Shown here in pieces: positions 1 through 9,415 of a stretch of 64,000 nucleotides of DNA (its first letter is position 1; every line of letters starts with the position of its first letter). The DNA comes from Mycobacterium sp. E183 (GTDB lineage Bacteria; Actinomycetota; Actinomycetes; Mycobacteriales; Mycobacteriaceae). Both the position numbers and the translations under genes were made by a program. The notes under the pieces are model-generated. The model was not told the origin of the DNA, made no database searches, and saw nothing but the letters and a program-made list of their open reading frames with translations. The DNA lies in assembly GCF_001667735.1 (NCBI RefSeq), contig NZ_LZJN01000136.1, positions 48,951 through 112,950 of the forward strand. The letters are read 5' to 3'.

Positions 1-1189
<1,189 letters not shown>

Positions 1190-1382
1190 CTACGCTTACG
1201 CTCCATCCTTGATCTCGGCCCCCCTGCGAGGCCGCCCCGCAGAAGAATGACAGGCCAGCGCCAGAAATTCCGGGGAAATTCAGATACGCCAGCGTTCCTT
1301 CGCCTTCGGGCACCTGACAATTTCCCACCCTTGGGCGCGACTGCGCAAACCGACTGCCCGCAGGACAAATCTTTTTCCGCGG
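1190..1382. other. Intergenic region upstream of topA
   Basis: About 190 bases between the stop of the Rv3647c-type gene and the TTG start of topA. It must hold the topA promoter unless topA is read through from upstream. I see no clear -35/-10 pair, hairpin or repeat in it. Confidence 0.5.
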
Positions 1383-1973
1383 TTATACCCGCGGCCACAC
1401 CGCTGACGCGTCAACGCCGTCTGGGGCTTCGCCCACGTTCTCTACCAGGCGTGATAGCCGACGACGGCCGCTGATCCGCAGCGCCGGGCGGCCGCCGCGG
1501 GTGCCAATCAATGTCGGCGCGATTCCGACCCGCATCAAAGCCGACGCCAGCGGGGAATGGGTATCGGGCGCGTGGGGATCGAGACCCAGAAGGTAATGGT
1601 CGCCCTCCGGATGACCGGCCGCCAGCGTCCAGGCCCGCAATTCACGCGGTCCGGGCAGCCAGCGCGGCGGCACCGTCTTGACCGCCCCGCGCGTCCATTC
1701 GGCCGCCAGGCTCACCAAGGCCGGGGTCACCGCCGTACGCACCAACGGCGTGTCCTCGTCGGTCCGGCAGATCTCGGGTTCCAGCCCCGCCTCGCGGATC
1801 ATCTCGGCCAACGCGGCGGCGCGCCAGGCCTGATCCACCACCACGGAAAGGCGCGCACCCTGCCCCTCCGGCCCGCCGACCAAGACGACCTGACCGGAAG
1901 CCGCCAGCACCCCGGAGAGATCGGCGACCGCGGGGGGCACCGACTCCGCTGTGAAGAAGGAAAGCTGGCTCAC
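1383..1973 (-). CDS. Conserved mycobacterial hypothetical protein (Rv3647c type)
   Basis: A 196-residue cytoplasmic protein of unknown function, found next to topA in mycobacteria. Start at GTG 1973 gives MSQLSFFTAESVPPAVADLSG, the conserved N-terminus; longer upstream in-frame starts add an Arg-rich stretch that looks non-coding. Visible conserved blocks are TRGAVKTVPPRWLPGPRELR, HYLLGLDPHAPDTHSPLASA and a basic RISGRRRLSRLVENVGE near the C-terminus. The basic tail and the position between topA and cspA would suit a nucleic-acid-linked role, but that is only a guess. No signal peptide or membrane segment. Confidence 0.85.
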   Translation of the reverse strand: MSQLSFFTAESVPPAVADLSGVLAASGQVVLVGGPEGQGARLSVVVDQAWRAAALAEMIREAGLEPEICRTDEDTPLVRTAVTPALVSLAAEWTRGAVKTVPPRWLPGPRELRAWTLAAGHPEGDHYLLGLDPHAPDTHSPLASALMRVGIAPTLIGTRGGRPALRISGRRRLSRLVENVGEAPDGVDASAVWPRV

Positions 1974-2049
1974 GCCACCGACAGTAGGCCAGGTCCGCCA
2001 TCCGCGTCTTGAGGCAACCGGCGCGGCGTCGCAAACCGGCCGCAATACG

Positions 2050-2093
2050 AAAACCCCCCGGCGGGCCCGCTACGCGGGACTGCACGGGGGGTT
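2050..2093 (-). terminator. Rho-independent terminator of cspA
   Basis: On the reverse strand the sequence reads AACCCCCCG ... CGGGGGGTTTT, a 9-bp arm either side of a GC-rich core that can itself fold (CCCGC/GCGGG), followed by a short T run. It begins about 20 bases after the cspA stop codon. Canonical intrinsic terminators are sparse in mycobacteria, so this one stands out. Confidence 0.85.
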
Positions 2094-2114
2094 CGTGGAG
2101 ATTCGGCTCGTCCT

Positions 2115-2318
2115 TTAGACGGAGCGGACTCCGGTGGCCTGGGGGCCCTTAGGGCTGTGGCCGATTTCGAACTCGACCTTCTGGTTTTCTTCGAGGGTGC
2201 GGAAGCCCGAACCCTGGATCTCCGTGTAGTGGACAAACACGTCGGCGGAGCCGTCTTCGGGGGCGATGAACCCGAAGCCCTTCTCCGCGTTGAACCACTT
2301 CACAGTTCCCTGTGGCAT
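2115..2318 (-). CDS. cspA: Cold shock protein A
   Basis: A 67-residue single cold-shock domain protein, a five-stranded OB fold that binds single-stranded RNA and DNA and melts mRNA structure. The RNA-binding motifs are visible: RNP1 KGFGFI (residues 13-18) and RNP2 DVFVHY (about 26-31), after the family start [14 protein letters not shown]. The ATG at 2318 is preceded by AAGGAAAG at a suitable distance. It is monocistronic: a strong terminator follows, and the long region up to the divergent helicase gene gives room for a long 5' leader, common for cold-shock genes. Confidence 0.97.
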   Translation of the reverse strand: MPQGTVKWFNAEKGFGFIAPEDGSADVFVHYTEIQGSGFRTLEENQKVEFEIGHSPKGPQATGVRSV

Positions 2319-2578
2319 CTCTCGATCTTTCCTTTTCTTCTGGGTGCGGGGCATCGCCTTTCGATGCCCCGGGCCTGGTACGACCGCCATACCTCGCTCA
2401 GTCGCCGGAACTTCACCCGACCGATTAACCTCGCAGGAACCGCGGCCGCAACGATAGATCCTGCGAAAGTTTGACACGAACACAGAAGCTGCGACCGCAA
2501 ATAGTCAACCATGTTCATCGCTTCGGCGACAGACTTGCGCCTTGGACGCGAGCTCAGCCGGGTCCAAGGAGGGTGCTG
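2319..2578. promoter_or_regulatory. Divergent upstream region of cspA and the helicase gene
   Basis: About 260 bases between two divergent starts. A GGCATCG...CGATGCC inverted repeat lies at about 2351-2371, within the probable cspA 5' leader. On the cspA side an A-rich stretch (AGAAAAGGAAAG) includes the ribosome binding site. The helicase has AAGGAGGG directly before its ATG. I cannot place a confident -10 box for either gene. Confidence 0.45.
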
Positions 2579-4909
2579 ATGGCGAGTTTCGGCAGCGAGT
2601 TGCTCGCCGCCGCGCTCGCCGGTACCGCCGCCGACGAGCATCCGTTGCGGCACGTCGCCGAGCTGCCGCCGCGCGGCGGCCGCCCGCACCGCTGGCCGAC
2701 ATGGGCCGAGCCCGACGTGGTGCGCGCCTTCACCGACCGCGGCGTCATTTTGCCCTGGTCACACCAGTCGGCGGTCGCGGAATTGGCTCACTCCGGCCGC
2801 CACGTGGTGGTGAGCACCGGCACCGCGTCGGGCAAGTCGCTGGCCTACCAACTTCCCGTCCTCAACGCGCTGGCCACCGATCCGCGCGCCCGGGTGCTGT
2901 ACCTGTCGCCGACGAAGGCGCTGGGGCATGACCAATTGCGGGCCGCCCACACGCTGGCGGGCGCCGTCCCGCGGTGCCATGACGTCGCGCCCACCGCCTA
3001 CGACGGCGACAGCCCGCCGGAAGTCCGGCGCTTCGCGCGCGAGCGCTCCCGATGGTTGTTTTCCAATCCGGACATGATCCATGTGTCGATCCTGCGCAAC
3101 CATGCCCGCTGGGCGGTGCTGCTGCGGGGCCTGCGATTCGTGATCGTTGACGAATGTCATTACTACCGTGGGGTTTTCGGCTCCAACGTGGCGATGGTGC
3201 TGCGCCGGTTGCTGCGACTGTGCGCGCGGTACTCCTCGGCGCCCACGGTGATCTTCGCGAGCGCCACGACGGACGCGCCGGGCGCGACGGCCGCCGAACT
3301 CATCGGCTATCCGGTCGAGGAGGTCGTCGAGGACGGCTCGCCGCAGGGCGCGCGGACGGTGGCCTTGTGGGAACCGGCGCTGCGGCCCGATCTGCTGGGC
3401 GAGAACGGGGCACCGGTGCGCCGCTCCGCCGGCGCGGAGGCGGCGCGGGTGATGGCCGACCTGATCGCCGAGGGGGCGCAGACGCTGACGTTCGTGCGCT
3501 CGCGCCGCGCCGCGGAGCTGACCGCGCTGGGCACCCAGGCGCGGCTGGACGACATCGCCCCGGAGCTCTCCGGCAAGGTGGCCTCCTATCGCGCCGGCTA
3601 CCTCGCCGAAGACCGCACCGCGCTGGAACGTGCCCTGGCCGAGGGTCGGCTGCGTGGGCTGGCCACCACGAACGCCCTGGAGCTTGGTGTCGACATCGCC
3701 GGACTGGACGCGGTGGTGCTCGCCGGGTTCCCCGGGACCGTCGCCTCGTTCTGGCAGCAGGCCGGCCGGTCGGGCCGGCGCGGGCAGGGCGCGCTGGTGG
3801 TGTTGATCGCCCGCGACGACCCGCTCGACACCTACCTGGTCCACAACCCCACCGCGCTGCTGGGCAAGCCCGTCGAACGGGTGGTGATCGATCCCGCCAA
3901 CCCCTACATCTTGGGACCCCAACTGCTCTGCGCCGCAACCGAAATGCCGCTCGAGGAGGCGGAAGTGCGTGACTTCGGCGCCATCGAGGTGGCCGAGGGC
4001 CTGCTCGACGACGGCCTGCTGCGTCGCCGCAACGGCAAGTACTTTCCCGCGGCCGGCCTAGAACCGCATGGCGCCGTGGACATCCGGGGTTCGGCGGGCG
4101 GCCAGATCGTGATCGTGGAGGCCGACACCGGGCGGTTGCTGGGCAGCACGGGCGTCGGTCAGGCCCCGGCGTCGGTCCACCCGGGTGCCGTCTACCTGCA
4201 TCAGGGGGAGAGCTACGTCGTCGACTCACTGGACTTCGACGACGCGATCGCCTTCGTGCACGCCGAGGACCCCGGTTACGCCACGTTCGCCCGCGAAATC
4301 ACCGACATCGCCGTCACCGGCACCGGAGAACGCGCGCAGTACGGTCCCGTCACACTGGGTCTGGTGCCGGTCACCGTCACCCACCAGGTGGTGGGCTACC
4401 TGCGCCGCCGGCTCTCCGGCGAGGTGATCGACTTCATCGAGCTGGACATGCCGGAGCAGACGCTGGCGACCACGGCGGTGATGTACACCATCACCGAAGA
4501 AGCGTTGCTGCGCAAGGGTATTGACGTACCGAGGATCCCCGGATCGTTGCATGCCGCCGAGCACGCCGCGATCGGCCTGCTGCCGCTGGTGGCCAGCTGC
4601 GACCGCGGCGACATCGGCGGCTTGTCGACCGCGGTGGGACCGGATCCGGCCGGCCTGCCCAGCGTCTTCGTGTACGACGGCTATCCGGGCGGCGCCGGGT
4701 TCGCCGAGCGCGGTTATCGCAAGGTGGGCACGTGGCTGGGTGCGACAGCCGCCGCCATCGAGGCATGCGACTGCCCCCGGGGATGTCCGTCCTGCGTGCA
4801 GTCCCCCAAGTGCGGCAACGGCAACGACCCGCTCGACAAGGCGGGCGCGGTGCGGGTGCTGGAACTCGTCCTGGCGCAGTTGCCGCGCGCCGAGCAACCC
4901 GGCGGATGA
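2579..4909 (+). CDS. DEAD/DEAH-box helicase with C-terminal DUF1998 cysteine cluster (MrfA/Hrq1 family)
   Basis: A 776-residue superfamily 2 DNA helicase, counterpart of Rv3649. Walker A is GTASGKS near residue 82, Walker B is VIVDECHYY near 190, motif III is SATTD, and motif VI is QQAGRSGRRGQG. The C-terminal DUF1998 region ends with four cysteines, CDCPRGCPSCVQSPKCGN, the metal-binding signature of Hrq1 and Bacillus MrfA, helicases that process crosslinked or mitomycin-damaged DNA. I infer a DNA repair role. The ATG at 2579 is chosen over an upstream in-frame ATG because AGGAGGG lies 7 nt before it and the upstream codons lack coding character. It stands alone, divergent from cspA. Confidence 0.92.
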   Translation: MASFGSELLAAALAGTAADEHPLRHVAELPPRGGRPHRWPTWAEPDVVRAFTDRGVILPWSHQSAVAELAHSGRHVVVSTGTASGKSLAYQLPVLNALATDPRARVLYLSPTKALGHDQLRAAHTLAGAVPRCHDVAPTAYDGDSPPEVRRFARERSRWLFSNPDMIHVSILRNHARWAVLLRGLRFVIVDECHYYRGVFGSNVAMVLRRLLRLCARYSSAPTVIFASATTDAPGATAAELIGYPVEEVVEDGSPQGARTVALWEPALRPDLLGENGAPVRRSAGAEAARVMADLIAEGAQTLTFVRSRRAAELTALGTQARLDDIAPELSGKVASYRAGYLAEDRTALERALAEGRLRGLATTNALELGVDIAGLDAVVLAGFPGTVASFWQQAGRSGRRGQGALVVLIARDDPLDTYLVHNPTALLGKPVERVVIDPANPYILGPQLLCAATEMPLEEAEVRDFGAIEVAEGLLDDGLLRRRNGKYFPAAGLEPHGAVDIRGSAGGQIVIVEADTGRLLGSTGVGQAPASVHPGAVYLHQGESYVVDSLDFDDAIAFVHAEDPGYATFAREITDIAVTGTGERAQYGPVTLGLVPVTVTHQVVGYLRRRLSGEVIDFIELDMPEQTLATTAVMYTITEEALLRKGIDVPRIPGSLHAAEHAAIGLLPLVASCDRGDIGGLSTAVGPDPAGLPSVFVYDGYPGGAGFAERGYRKVGTWLGATAAAIEACDCPRGCPSCVQSPKCGNGNDPLDKAGAVRVLELVLAQLPRAEQPGG

Positions 4910-5229
4910 CGACCGACCCCTCGACGGTCGACCCCGCGGATCTGCTCTGTGACACCCGCCCCGAGCGCGCATTCCCTGCTGCTTGAAGAAACGACGGCGT
5001 GCTGTCGCACGGTCGGACGAACGCTCACCGGTGAGCGGTTGGCGGCCGGCTGCGCGGGCGCAGCAGCAAACTATCAAAGGCCGCGGCGGCATGGCAACTT
5101 CATCGGCATCGGCGTTGCGGCCCGAAGGCGTTGGCGCAGAGAACGATAGCGTTTTCTGCGGTCGATTCGAATCCTGCCGATAGGCCCGAGGTCCCGAGGA
5201 GTCGGGCCCCCGCCGTAAAATCTCACCGC
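4910..5229. other. Intergenic region where H37Rv carries PE33; no gene seen
   Basis: About 320 bases with no convincing gene; short open frames here are Arg-rich and lack ribosome sites. A hairpin GGCCCGA ... TCGGGCC occurs at about 5183-5209. TAAAAT at 5216-5221 lies 8 nt before the ATG of the next gene and is a likely -10 box for a leaderless transcript. In M. tuberculosis a PE gene lies in this interval; none is present here. Confidence 0.55.
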
Positions 5230-6267
5230 ATGGGCCACGACTGGTTGCTCGTGGAGACGCTGGGGGGTGAACCCACCGTGGTGGCGCAGGGGCGCCAACT
5301 CAAGAACCTCGTGCCCATCACCACGTTCTTGCGCCGCAGTCCCTATCTGTCCGCGGTCCGGACCGCGATCGCCGAGACGGTGCAGACCGGACAGAGCCTG
5401 ACCAGCATCACGCCCAAGCGCGACCGCGTGATTCGCACCGAACCGGTGGTGATGTCCGACGGCTATATCCACGGGGTGCACGTGTGGACCGGGCCCGCCG
5501 ACGTCGAACCGCCGGAGCGGCCGATTCCGGGGCCGCTCAAGTGGGATCTGACCCAGGGCGTCGCCACCGACACCAGGGAGTCGCTGGTGAACAGCGGAAA
5601 GAATCCGGAGGTCGAGGTCACGTTCGGCCGGGCCTTCGCAGAAGATCTCCCATCCCGGGACCTCAATCCCAACGAGACCAAAGTCCTCGCCATGGCCGTC
5701 AAGGCCAAGCCCGACCAAACCATCTGCAGCACTTGGGATCTCACTGACTGGCAGGGCAACCCCATGCGAATCGGCTTCGTCGCGCGGACCGGATTGGAAG
5801 AGGGACCCGACGGCCGCGACCATCTGGTCGCGCGGGCGATCAACTGGCGCGCAGAACTCAAGGGCCCGGCGGTGTCGACCGACGATCTGGCGCAACGGAT
5901 CCTGAGCGGACTGGCCCAGGCCGGCGTGCACCGGGCACTGATCGACCTGAAGAATTGGGCGTTGCTGAAGTGGCTGGACGAGCCCTGCACCTTCTACGAC
6001 TGGCGGGGCAGTGAGACGGGCAAGCCGAAGGTGCATCCGGACGATCAGCACTTGGTGGCGTCGATGACGGAGGAATTCGCCCACGGCGCCACGAGTCGGG
6101 TGCTGCGCATGCCCGGCAATCACGACGACTGGGTGCCGGTGCACGTCACGGTCAACCGGGTGGAGCTCGAACCGGATACCTACGCCGGCCTGGTGTCGCT
6201 GCGGTTGCCCTCCGATGAGGAACTCGCCGCCGCGGGGCTCTCGGGCAGCCCCGAGCCGACCGGCTAA
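5230..6267 (+). CDS. PAS-like domain protein (Rv3651 type, DUF5593/GAF-like)
   Basis: A 345-residue soluble protein conserved in mycobacteria. The M. tuberculosis homologue Rv3651 is built of PAS/GAF-like modules with no attached output domain. Conserved blocks include KLVPITTFLRRSP-like NLVPITTFLRRSPYL near residue 28, WTGPADVEPPERPIPGPLKW near 85, and DQTICSTWDLTDWQGNPMRI near 160. No transmembrane or catalytic motif is visible, so a sensory or small-molecule-binding role is inferred only from fold. The ATG at 5230 lacks a Shine-Dalgarno but is 8 nt after TAAAAT, fitting leaderless expression. Its stop overlaps the stop of the convergent radical SAM gene by 3 bases. Confidence 0.88.
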   Translation: MGHDWLLVETLGGEPTVVAQGRQLKNLVPITTFLRRSPYLSAVRTAIAETVQTGQSLTSITPKRDRVIRTEPVVMSDGYIHGVHVWTGPADVEPPERPIPGPLKWDLTQGVATDTRESLVNSGKNPEVEVTFGRAFAEDLPSRDLNPNETKVLAMAVKAKPDQTICSTWDLTDWQGNPMRIGFVARTGLEEGPDGRDHLVARAINWRAELKGPAVSTDDLAQRILSGLAQAGVHRALIDLKNWALLKWLDEPCTFYDWRGSETGKPKVHPDDQHLVASMTEEFAHGATSRVLRMPGNHDDWVPVHVTVNRVELEPDTYAGLVSLRLPSDEELAAAGLSGSPEPTG

Positions 6268-7814
6268 CCGACCACGGGCAGCAGGCGTTGAGCGGCCAGC
6301 GAGAGGCGCTGGCCGGCGAGTTGCGGCCAGGCCTGCACCGCGCAGAACGGCGCGCACTGGTCCTGCGACGAACGAGTGCCGACGTGCACGCAGCACTGCA
6401 CCAGCCGCTCTTCGATCATCGTCGACATGTCCATGAACGGTTTGACCGTGATGCGCACGACTCGCTCGCCCAGCATCCGCCGCAATTGGCGCCGCCGGCC
6501 GGGCAGCGCGGCGGACGCCACCGTCAGCAACGTCGCCATGCCGAGATCGCAGTTCTCGCAGATCATGCGCCACACGTCCGACATCTGCGGGTGTGACAGC
6601 GAGGACTGCTCCGACAGCAAGCCCATCAGCGATTCCCGCACCGCCAGGCGCAACTCGCGGGGGATATCGGAGTCGGCGATCCGGTTGGCGACCAACCCGA
6701 GCTTGTCTTTGAGGTTGTCGTGGCCGATCAGGGCGACCAGCGAACGCCATTGCCCGCTGTCGTCACGGAGCGCGTACCCGACCGAACAGCAATGCGGGTG
6801 CGAGCAGGGCAGCGCGGTCAGGTCCCGCCAGGTGATCAGGTCGCCGGTCTGCGGGCCCAACCGCCTCAGCACACCGGTATGGGTGAGGCGCCTGTCCGGG
6901 TCGATGAGATCGGAACGCCCGGAGGCGAATTGCGGCTGGATGCAGACGCCTCCGACGTACGGCGTGTCCAGCGCGAGCTTGACGACGCCGCCGATCTCGT
7001 CGTCGTTCACGCCGAGCGCCGCCGTCATCACCAGGGTGGTGAAGATTTGACGCTCGGAAAGTCGCCGCAGCGCCGCGTGCTTGACCCGCGACAGGTCACC
7101 GCCGCGGTGGTGGCGGTGCGCGGCCGGCGATATCCCGTCGTATTGCAGGTACACCTCGGCGCGTTCGCGGTACTCGGTGAGCAGGTCGAGGAGCTCGTCA
7201 TCCTGCGCTATCCGCAAACCATTGGTGTTCAACAGGATTCGCGTGATGGGTCGCGAACTCAGCTCGGCGAGCAGCTCGGGCAGCTGCGGATGCAGGCTGG
7301 GTTCGCCGCCGCTGAGCATCACCACGTCGAGGCGCCCGTTCTCGCGTGCCAGGCGCTGGTCGACGTTGGCCAGCACGTCGCCGACCGCGACGACGTCGCG
7401 AAGGTCTGGCGACGAGTCGGCGAAGCAGGTCGGGCAGCGCAGGTTGCAGGTCGCGGCGACATCCTCGAGCAGGATGCAGGTGTGTTGGGTCTGCATCTGT
7501 GGCAAGCCGCGCAGATAGGCCGACGGGATCGGGTCGAAGTTACCCGGGCTGTCGGGGACATGGGCCTTGGTGGGCGCGGTCCACTCCTCGAGGTAGGCAA
7601 GGATTTCGGGGTCCTCGTCGTACAGCGTCCGAACGAGTCCATGCCGGGGACAGCCTCGTTCGAGCCAGACCTGGCCGTCGCCGCGCACGGCGAGCCAGCC
7701 ACTGAGCCGCGCCACGTCACTCAGCGGGCGATCGGGTTGTTCGGCGTGACATCGCGGGCAAAAAGCGTTGACGTAGCGGTGGATTCGGTCACCGCGCAGT
7801 TCCATGCCGTTCAT
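6264..7814 (-). CDS. Radical SAM enzyme with rubredoxin-like N-terminus (tetraether-lipid-synthase-like)
   Basis: A 516-residue radical SAM protein. Residues 19-58 carry Cys-x2-Cys (FCPRCHAE) and Cys-x2-His (GCPRHG), like a mononuclear-iron rubredoxin site. The SAM-cluster motif Cys-x3-Cys-x2-Cys is CNLRCPTCFADSS at 123-130, followed by the glycine motif MLSGGEPSLHP. More cysteines follow: CSHPHCC, CENC, and near the C-terminus QCCVHVG and CAPFC, enough for auxiliary [4Fe-4S] clusters. This order resembles the archaeal MJ0619/Tes family, which joins lipid tails through C-C bonds; that assignment is inference. The ATG at 7814 overlaps the upstream stop (ATGA), third gene of an operon with a membrane protein and an Lgt paralogue. 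Absent from this place in M. tuberculosis. A radical SAM methylase is the main alternative. Confidence 0.85.
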   Translation of the reverse strand: MNGMELRGDRIHRYVNAFCPRCHAEQPDRPLSDVARLSGWLAVRGDGQVWLERGCPRHGLVRTLYDEDPEILAYLEEWTAPTKAHVPDSPGNFDPIPSAYLRGLPQMQTQHTCILLEDVAATCNLRCPTCFADSSPDLRDVVAVGDVLANVDQRLARENGRLDVVMLSGGEPSLHPQLPELLAELSSRPITRILLNTNGLRIAQDDELLDLLTEYRERAEVYLQYDGISPAAHRHHRGGDLSRVKHAALRRLSERQIFTTLVMTAALGVNDDEIGGVVKLALDTPYVGGVCIQPQFASGRSDLIDPDRRLTHTGVLRRLGPQTGDLITWRDLTALPCSHPHCCSVGYALRDDSGQWRSLVALIGHDNLKDKLGLVANRIADSDIPRELRLAVRESLMGLLSEQSSLSHPQMSDVWRMICENCDLGMATLLTVASAALPGRRRQLRRMLGERVVRITVKPFMDMSTMIEERLVQCCVHVGTRSSQDQCAPFCAVQAWPQLAGQRLSLAAQRLLPVVG

Positions 7815-8242
7815 CGGGTGATGTGGTAGAGCATCGGGTTCAATCCGGTGCAGATGCCGACGGTGAAGATGGAGGTGAGCGCCCAGCCGATCATCAGTCC
7901 CATGCCGATCCCCCTCGCCCACGCGCTGCCCTTGACGAACAGCAGCGCGCCCCCGCCGCCGAAGGCGATCAGCCCGAGCATGACGGCCCCCGTCGCGAAC
8001 GCGGCCTTCGGCGCGATCGCGTTGGCGAGCCCGAACAACACCAGCGGGCCGAGGATCGCGTTGATCCCGGCATAGAGGGCCATCCCGGCGATGGCCGCGC
8101 CGAAGACCTCGCCGCCGCTCGGCTTGCGCTGCGGCGGTTGAGGTTGCCAGGCCGGGTAGGGCTGGTACGGATAGCCGGGCGGGGGCTGGTCGGGCGGGCG
8201 CCAGCCCTCCGGCGGAGGGGGACCCGGCGGTGGGTTCGTCAT
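7811..8242 (-). CDS. Small proline-rich multi-pass membrane protein
   Basis: A 143-residue protein of unknown function. The first 45 residues are cytoplasm-type Pro/Gly-rich sequence (MTNPPPGPPPPEGWRPPDQP). Then come about four hydrophobic segments, roughly 47-68, 72-92, 94-108 and 112-135, with few charges. The ATG overlaps the stop of the Lgt-like gene upstream (ATGA) and its own stop overlaps the radical SAM start the same way, so the three proteins are very probably translated together. I infer a membrane partner or scaffold for the two enzymes; no catalytic motif is visible. Confidence 0.85.
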   Translation of the reverse strand: MTNPPPGPPPPEGWRPPDQPPPGYPYQPYPAWQPQPPQRKPSGGEVFGAAIAGMALYAGINAILGPLVLFGLANAIAPKAAFATGAVMLGLIAFGGGGALLFVKGSAWARGIGMGLMIGWALTSIFTVGICTGLNPMLYHITR

Positions 8243-9024
8243 GTGGCAACCGCCTCCCGTCGCAACACGGCGTCGTAATAGCCCCGCCGATATCCCACGC
8301 GCAGCCTAACGGCGATGACGAGCAGGGAGGGCAGCAGAAACCACTGCGGCCGGGTCAGGCCCAGCCACACCGTTTCGTTGGCGCGGAAGAACTCGACGAA
8401 AAACCGGAATACCGCGTAGCCGGCCACGTAGAGGACGAACAGCTCGCCCGGGTGGCTCACCCGGTTGCGCAGCCAGAGCAGCACCGCGAATGCGGCCAGC
8501 TGGAAGGCGATTTCGTAGAGGAACGACGGGTGCATCGCCGCGCCGGTGAGGCAGCCCGGGCACTTCGGCACGCCGGCGGGGGCATGCACGCCCCATGGCA
8601 GGTTCGTCGGGCGCCCCGGCGCCTCGGTGAGGTGGCAGCCGACCCGGCCGATCGCCATGCCGAGGGCGACGGCGGGGGCGAACAGGTCACCGGTCTTGCC
8701 GGTGTAGCCGCCGAGGCGCTTAGCGATCAGCACGCCGAGGTAGGCGCCCAGCAGCCCGCCCAGAATGCTGCGCGACCCGAATTCCCACGCCTGCAACATC
8801 GTCGGGTTGAGGCGGAGGTCCAGGTGCTCGGCCCAGCCGGACAGGCGCATTCCCACCGCGCCGCCGACGAGGGCGCCGGTCACCGCGACCAGCGATTGCT
8901 CGTTGACCTCTCCGCGCCGGCGGGCTTCGGCGATGAACACGACCGCGGCGGCCAGGACGCCCAGCGCCACGAAGACACCGTGCATCGGCAGCATCACCGA
9001 ACCGATCCGCCAGTGCGGCACCAC
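8239..9024 (-). CDS. Divergent Lgt-family (prolipoprotein diacylglyceryl transferase-like) membrane protein
   Basis: A 261-residue, about seven-helix membrane protein of the Lgt family. Family signatures are present: AIGRVGCHLTEAPGRPTNLPW (Lgt signature GRxGN with N replaced by C), HPSFLYE, and YAVFRFFVEFFRANE. The His of the E. coli Lgt His-Gly-Gly-Leu motif (H103) is replaced: here the block reads RSILGGLLGAYLG. It is therefore probably not the housekeeping Lgt but a paralogue that handles a glycerophospholipid in another reaction. Start GTG at 9024 (GTG at 9021 equally possible). TAGTCT lies about 8 nt upstream, so a leaderless transcript is possible. First gene of the operon with the small membrane protein and radical SAM enzyme. 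Confidence 0.87.
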   Translation of the reverse strand: MVPHWRIGSVMLPMHGVFVALGVLAAAVVFIAEARRRGEVNEQSLVAVTGALVGGAVGMRLSGWAEHLDLRLNPTMLQAWEFGSRSILGGLLGAYLGVLIAKRLGGYTGKTGDLFAPAVALGMAIGRVGCHLTEAPGRPTNLPWGVHAPAGVPKCPGCLTGAAMHPSFLYEIAFQLAAFAVLLWLRNRVSHPGELFVLYVAGYAVFRFFVEFFRANETVWLGLTRPQWFLLPSLLVIAVRLRVGYRRGYYDAVLRREAVAT

Positions 9025-9052
9025 GCCGACAGACTATTACGTCGGGACCGCG

Positions 9053-9415
9053 TCAGCCGGTGGCCGGGCCCGCCCGCGCGGCGGCGCTCGCCGCGCTGCC
9101 GAAGACCGCCACGCGGACCGTGACGACCACATCCAGGCCGTCCACCGCACACCCGGTGTCGTCGGCCCGCATCCGCCGGGCCACCGCCGTCGCGCGGGCG
9201 CAGGCCGCATCGGCTCCGGACGGCAGCCGGGCCGCGGCGGCCAGCGCGGCCAGATCGGCCGCCGCCTGTGCGCGGTGACGCGCCACCACCACCGCACCCA
9301 GGTAAGCGCCGGCACCCGCGACGCCAAGCAACACCGCCACCATCCAGGCCGCGACCAGGGTGGCCGAGCCCCGATCATCCCGACGGCTCCGCCGCCGAGA
9401 CCGCCTTGGCGGCAA
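9053..9415 (-). CDS. TadE-like pseudopilin/secretory protein (Rv3654c type)
   Basis: A protein of about 120 residues, last gene of the Tad/Flp operon. A basic N-terminus leads into DRGSATLVAAWMVAVLLGVA, one hydrophobic helix as in TadE-like minor pilins, then an alanine-rich RHRAQAAADLAALAAAARL amphipathic stretch. Four cysteines fall in the C-terminal half. The start is uncertain: I use TTG 9415, which keeps the basic and Gly-Ser pre-helix; ATG 9346 would give 97 residues and cut into the helix. It overlaps the end of the preceding gene by about 40 bases if the longer start is right. Confidence 0.75.
   Translation of the reverse strand: MPPRRSRRRSRRDDRGSATLVAAWMVAVLLGVAGAGAYLGAVVVARHRAQAAADLAALAAAARLPSGADAACARATAVARRMRADDTGCAVDGLDVVVTVRVAVFGSAASAAARAGPATG

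Noticed and set aside
5074..6750. Long reverse-strand open frame across the PAS-like gene
   Set aside because: Shadow frame of GC-rich coding DNA; Arg/His/Gly-rich translation without domains, and the plus-strand gene is clearly conserved.
8239..9024. Housekeeping lgt
   Set aside because: Key catalytic residues differ and the operon context is unlike the standard mycobacterial lgt, which lies near trp genes (Rv1614 in M. tuberculosis).
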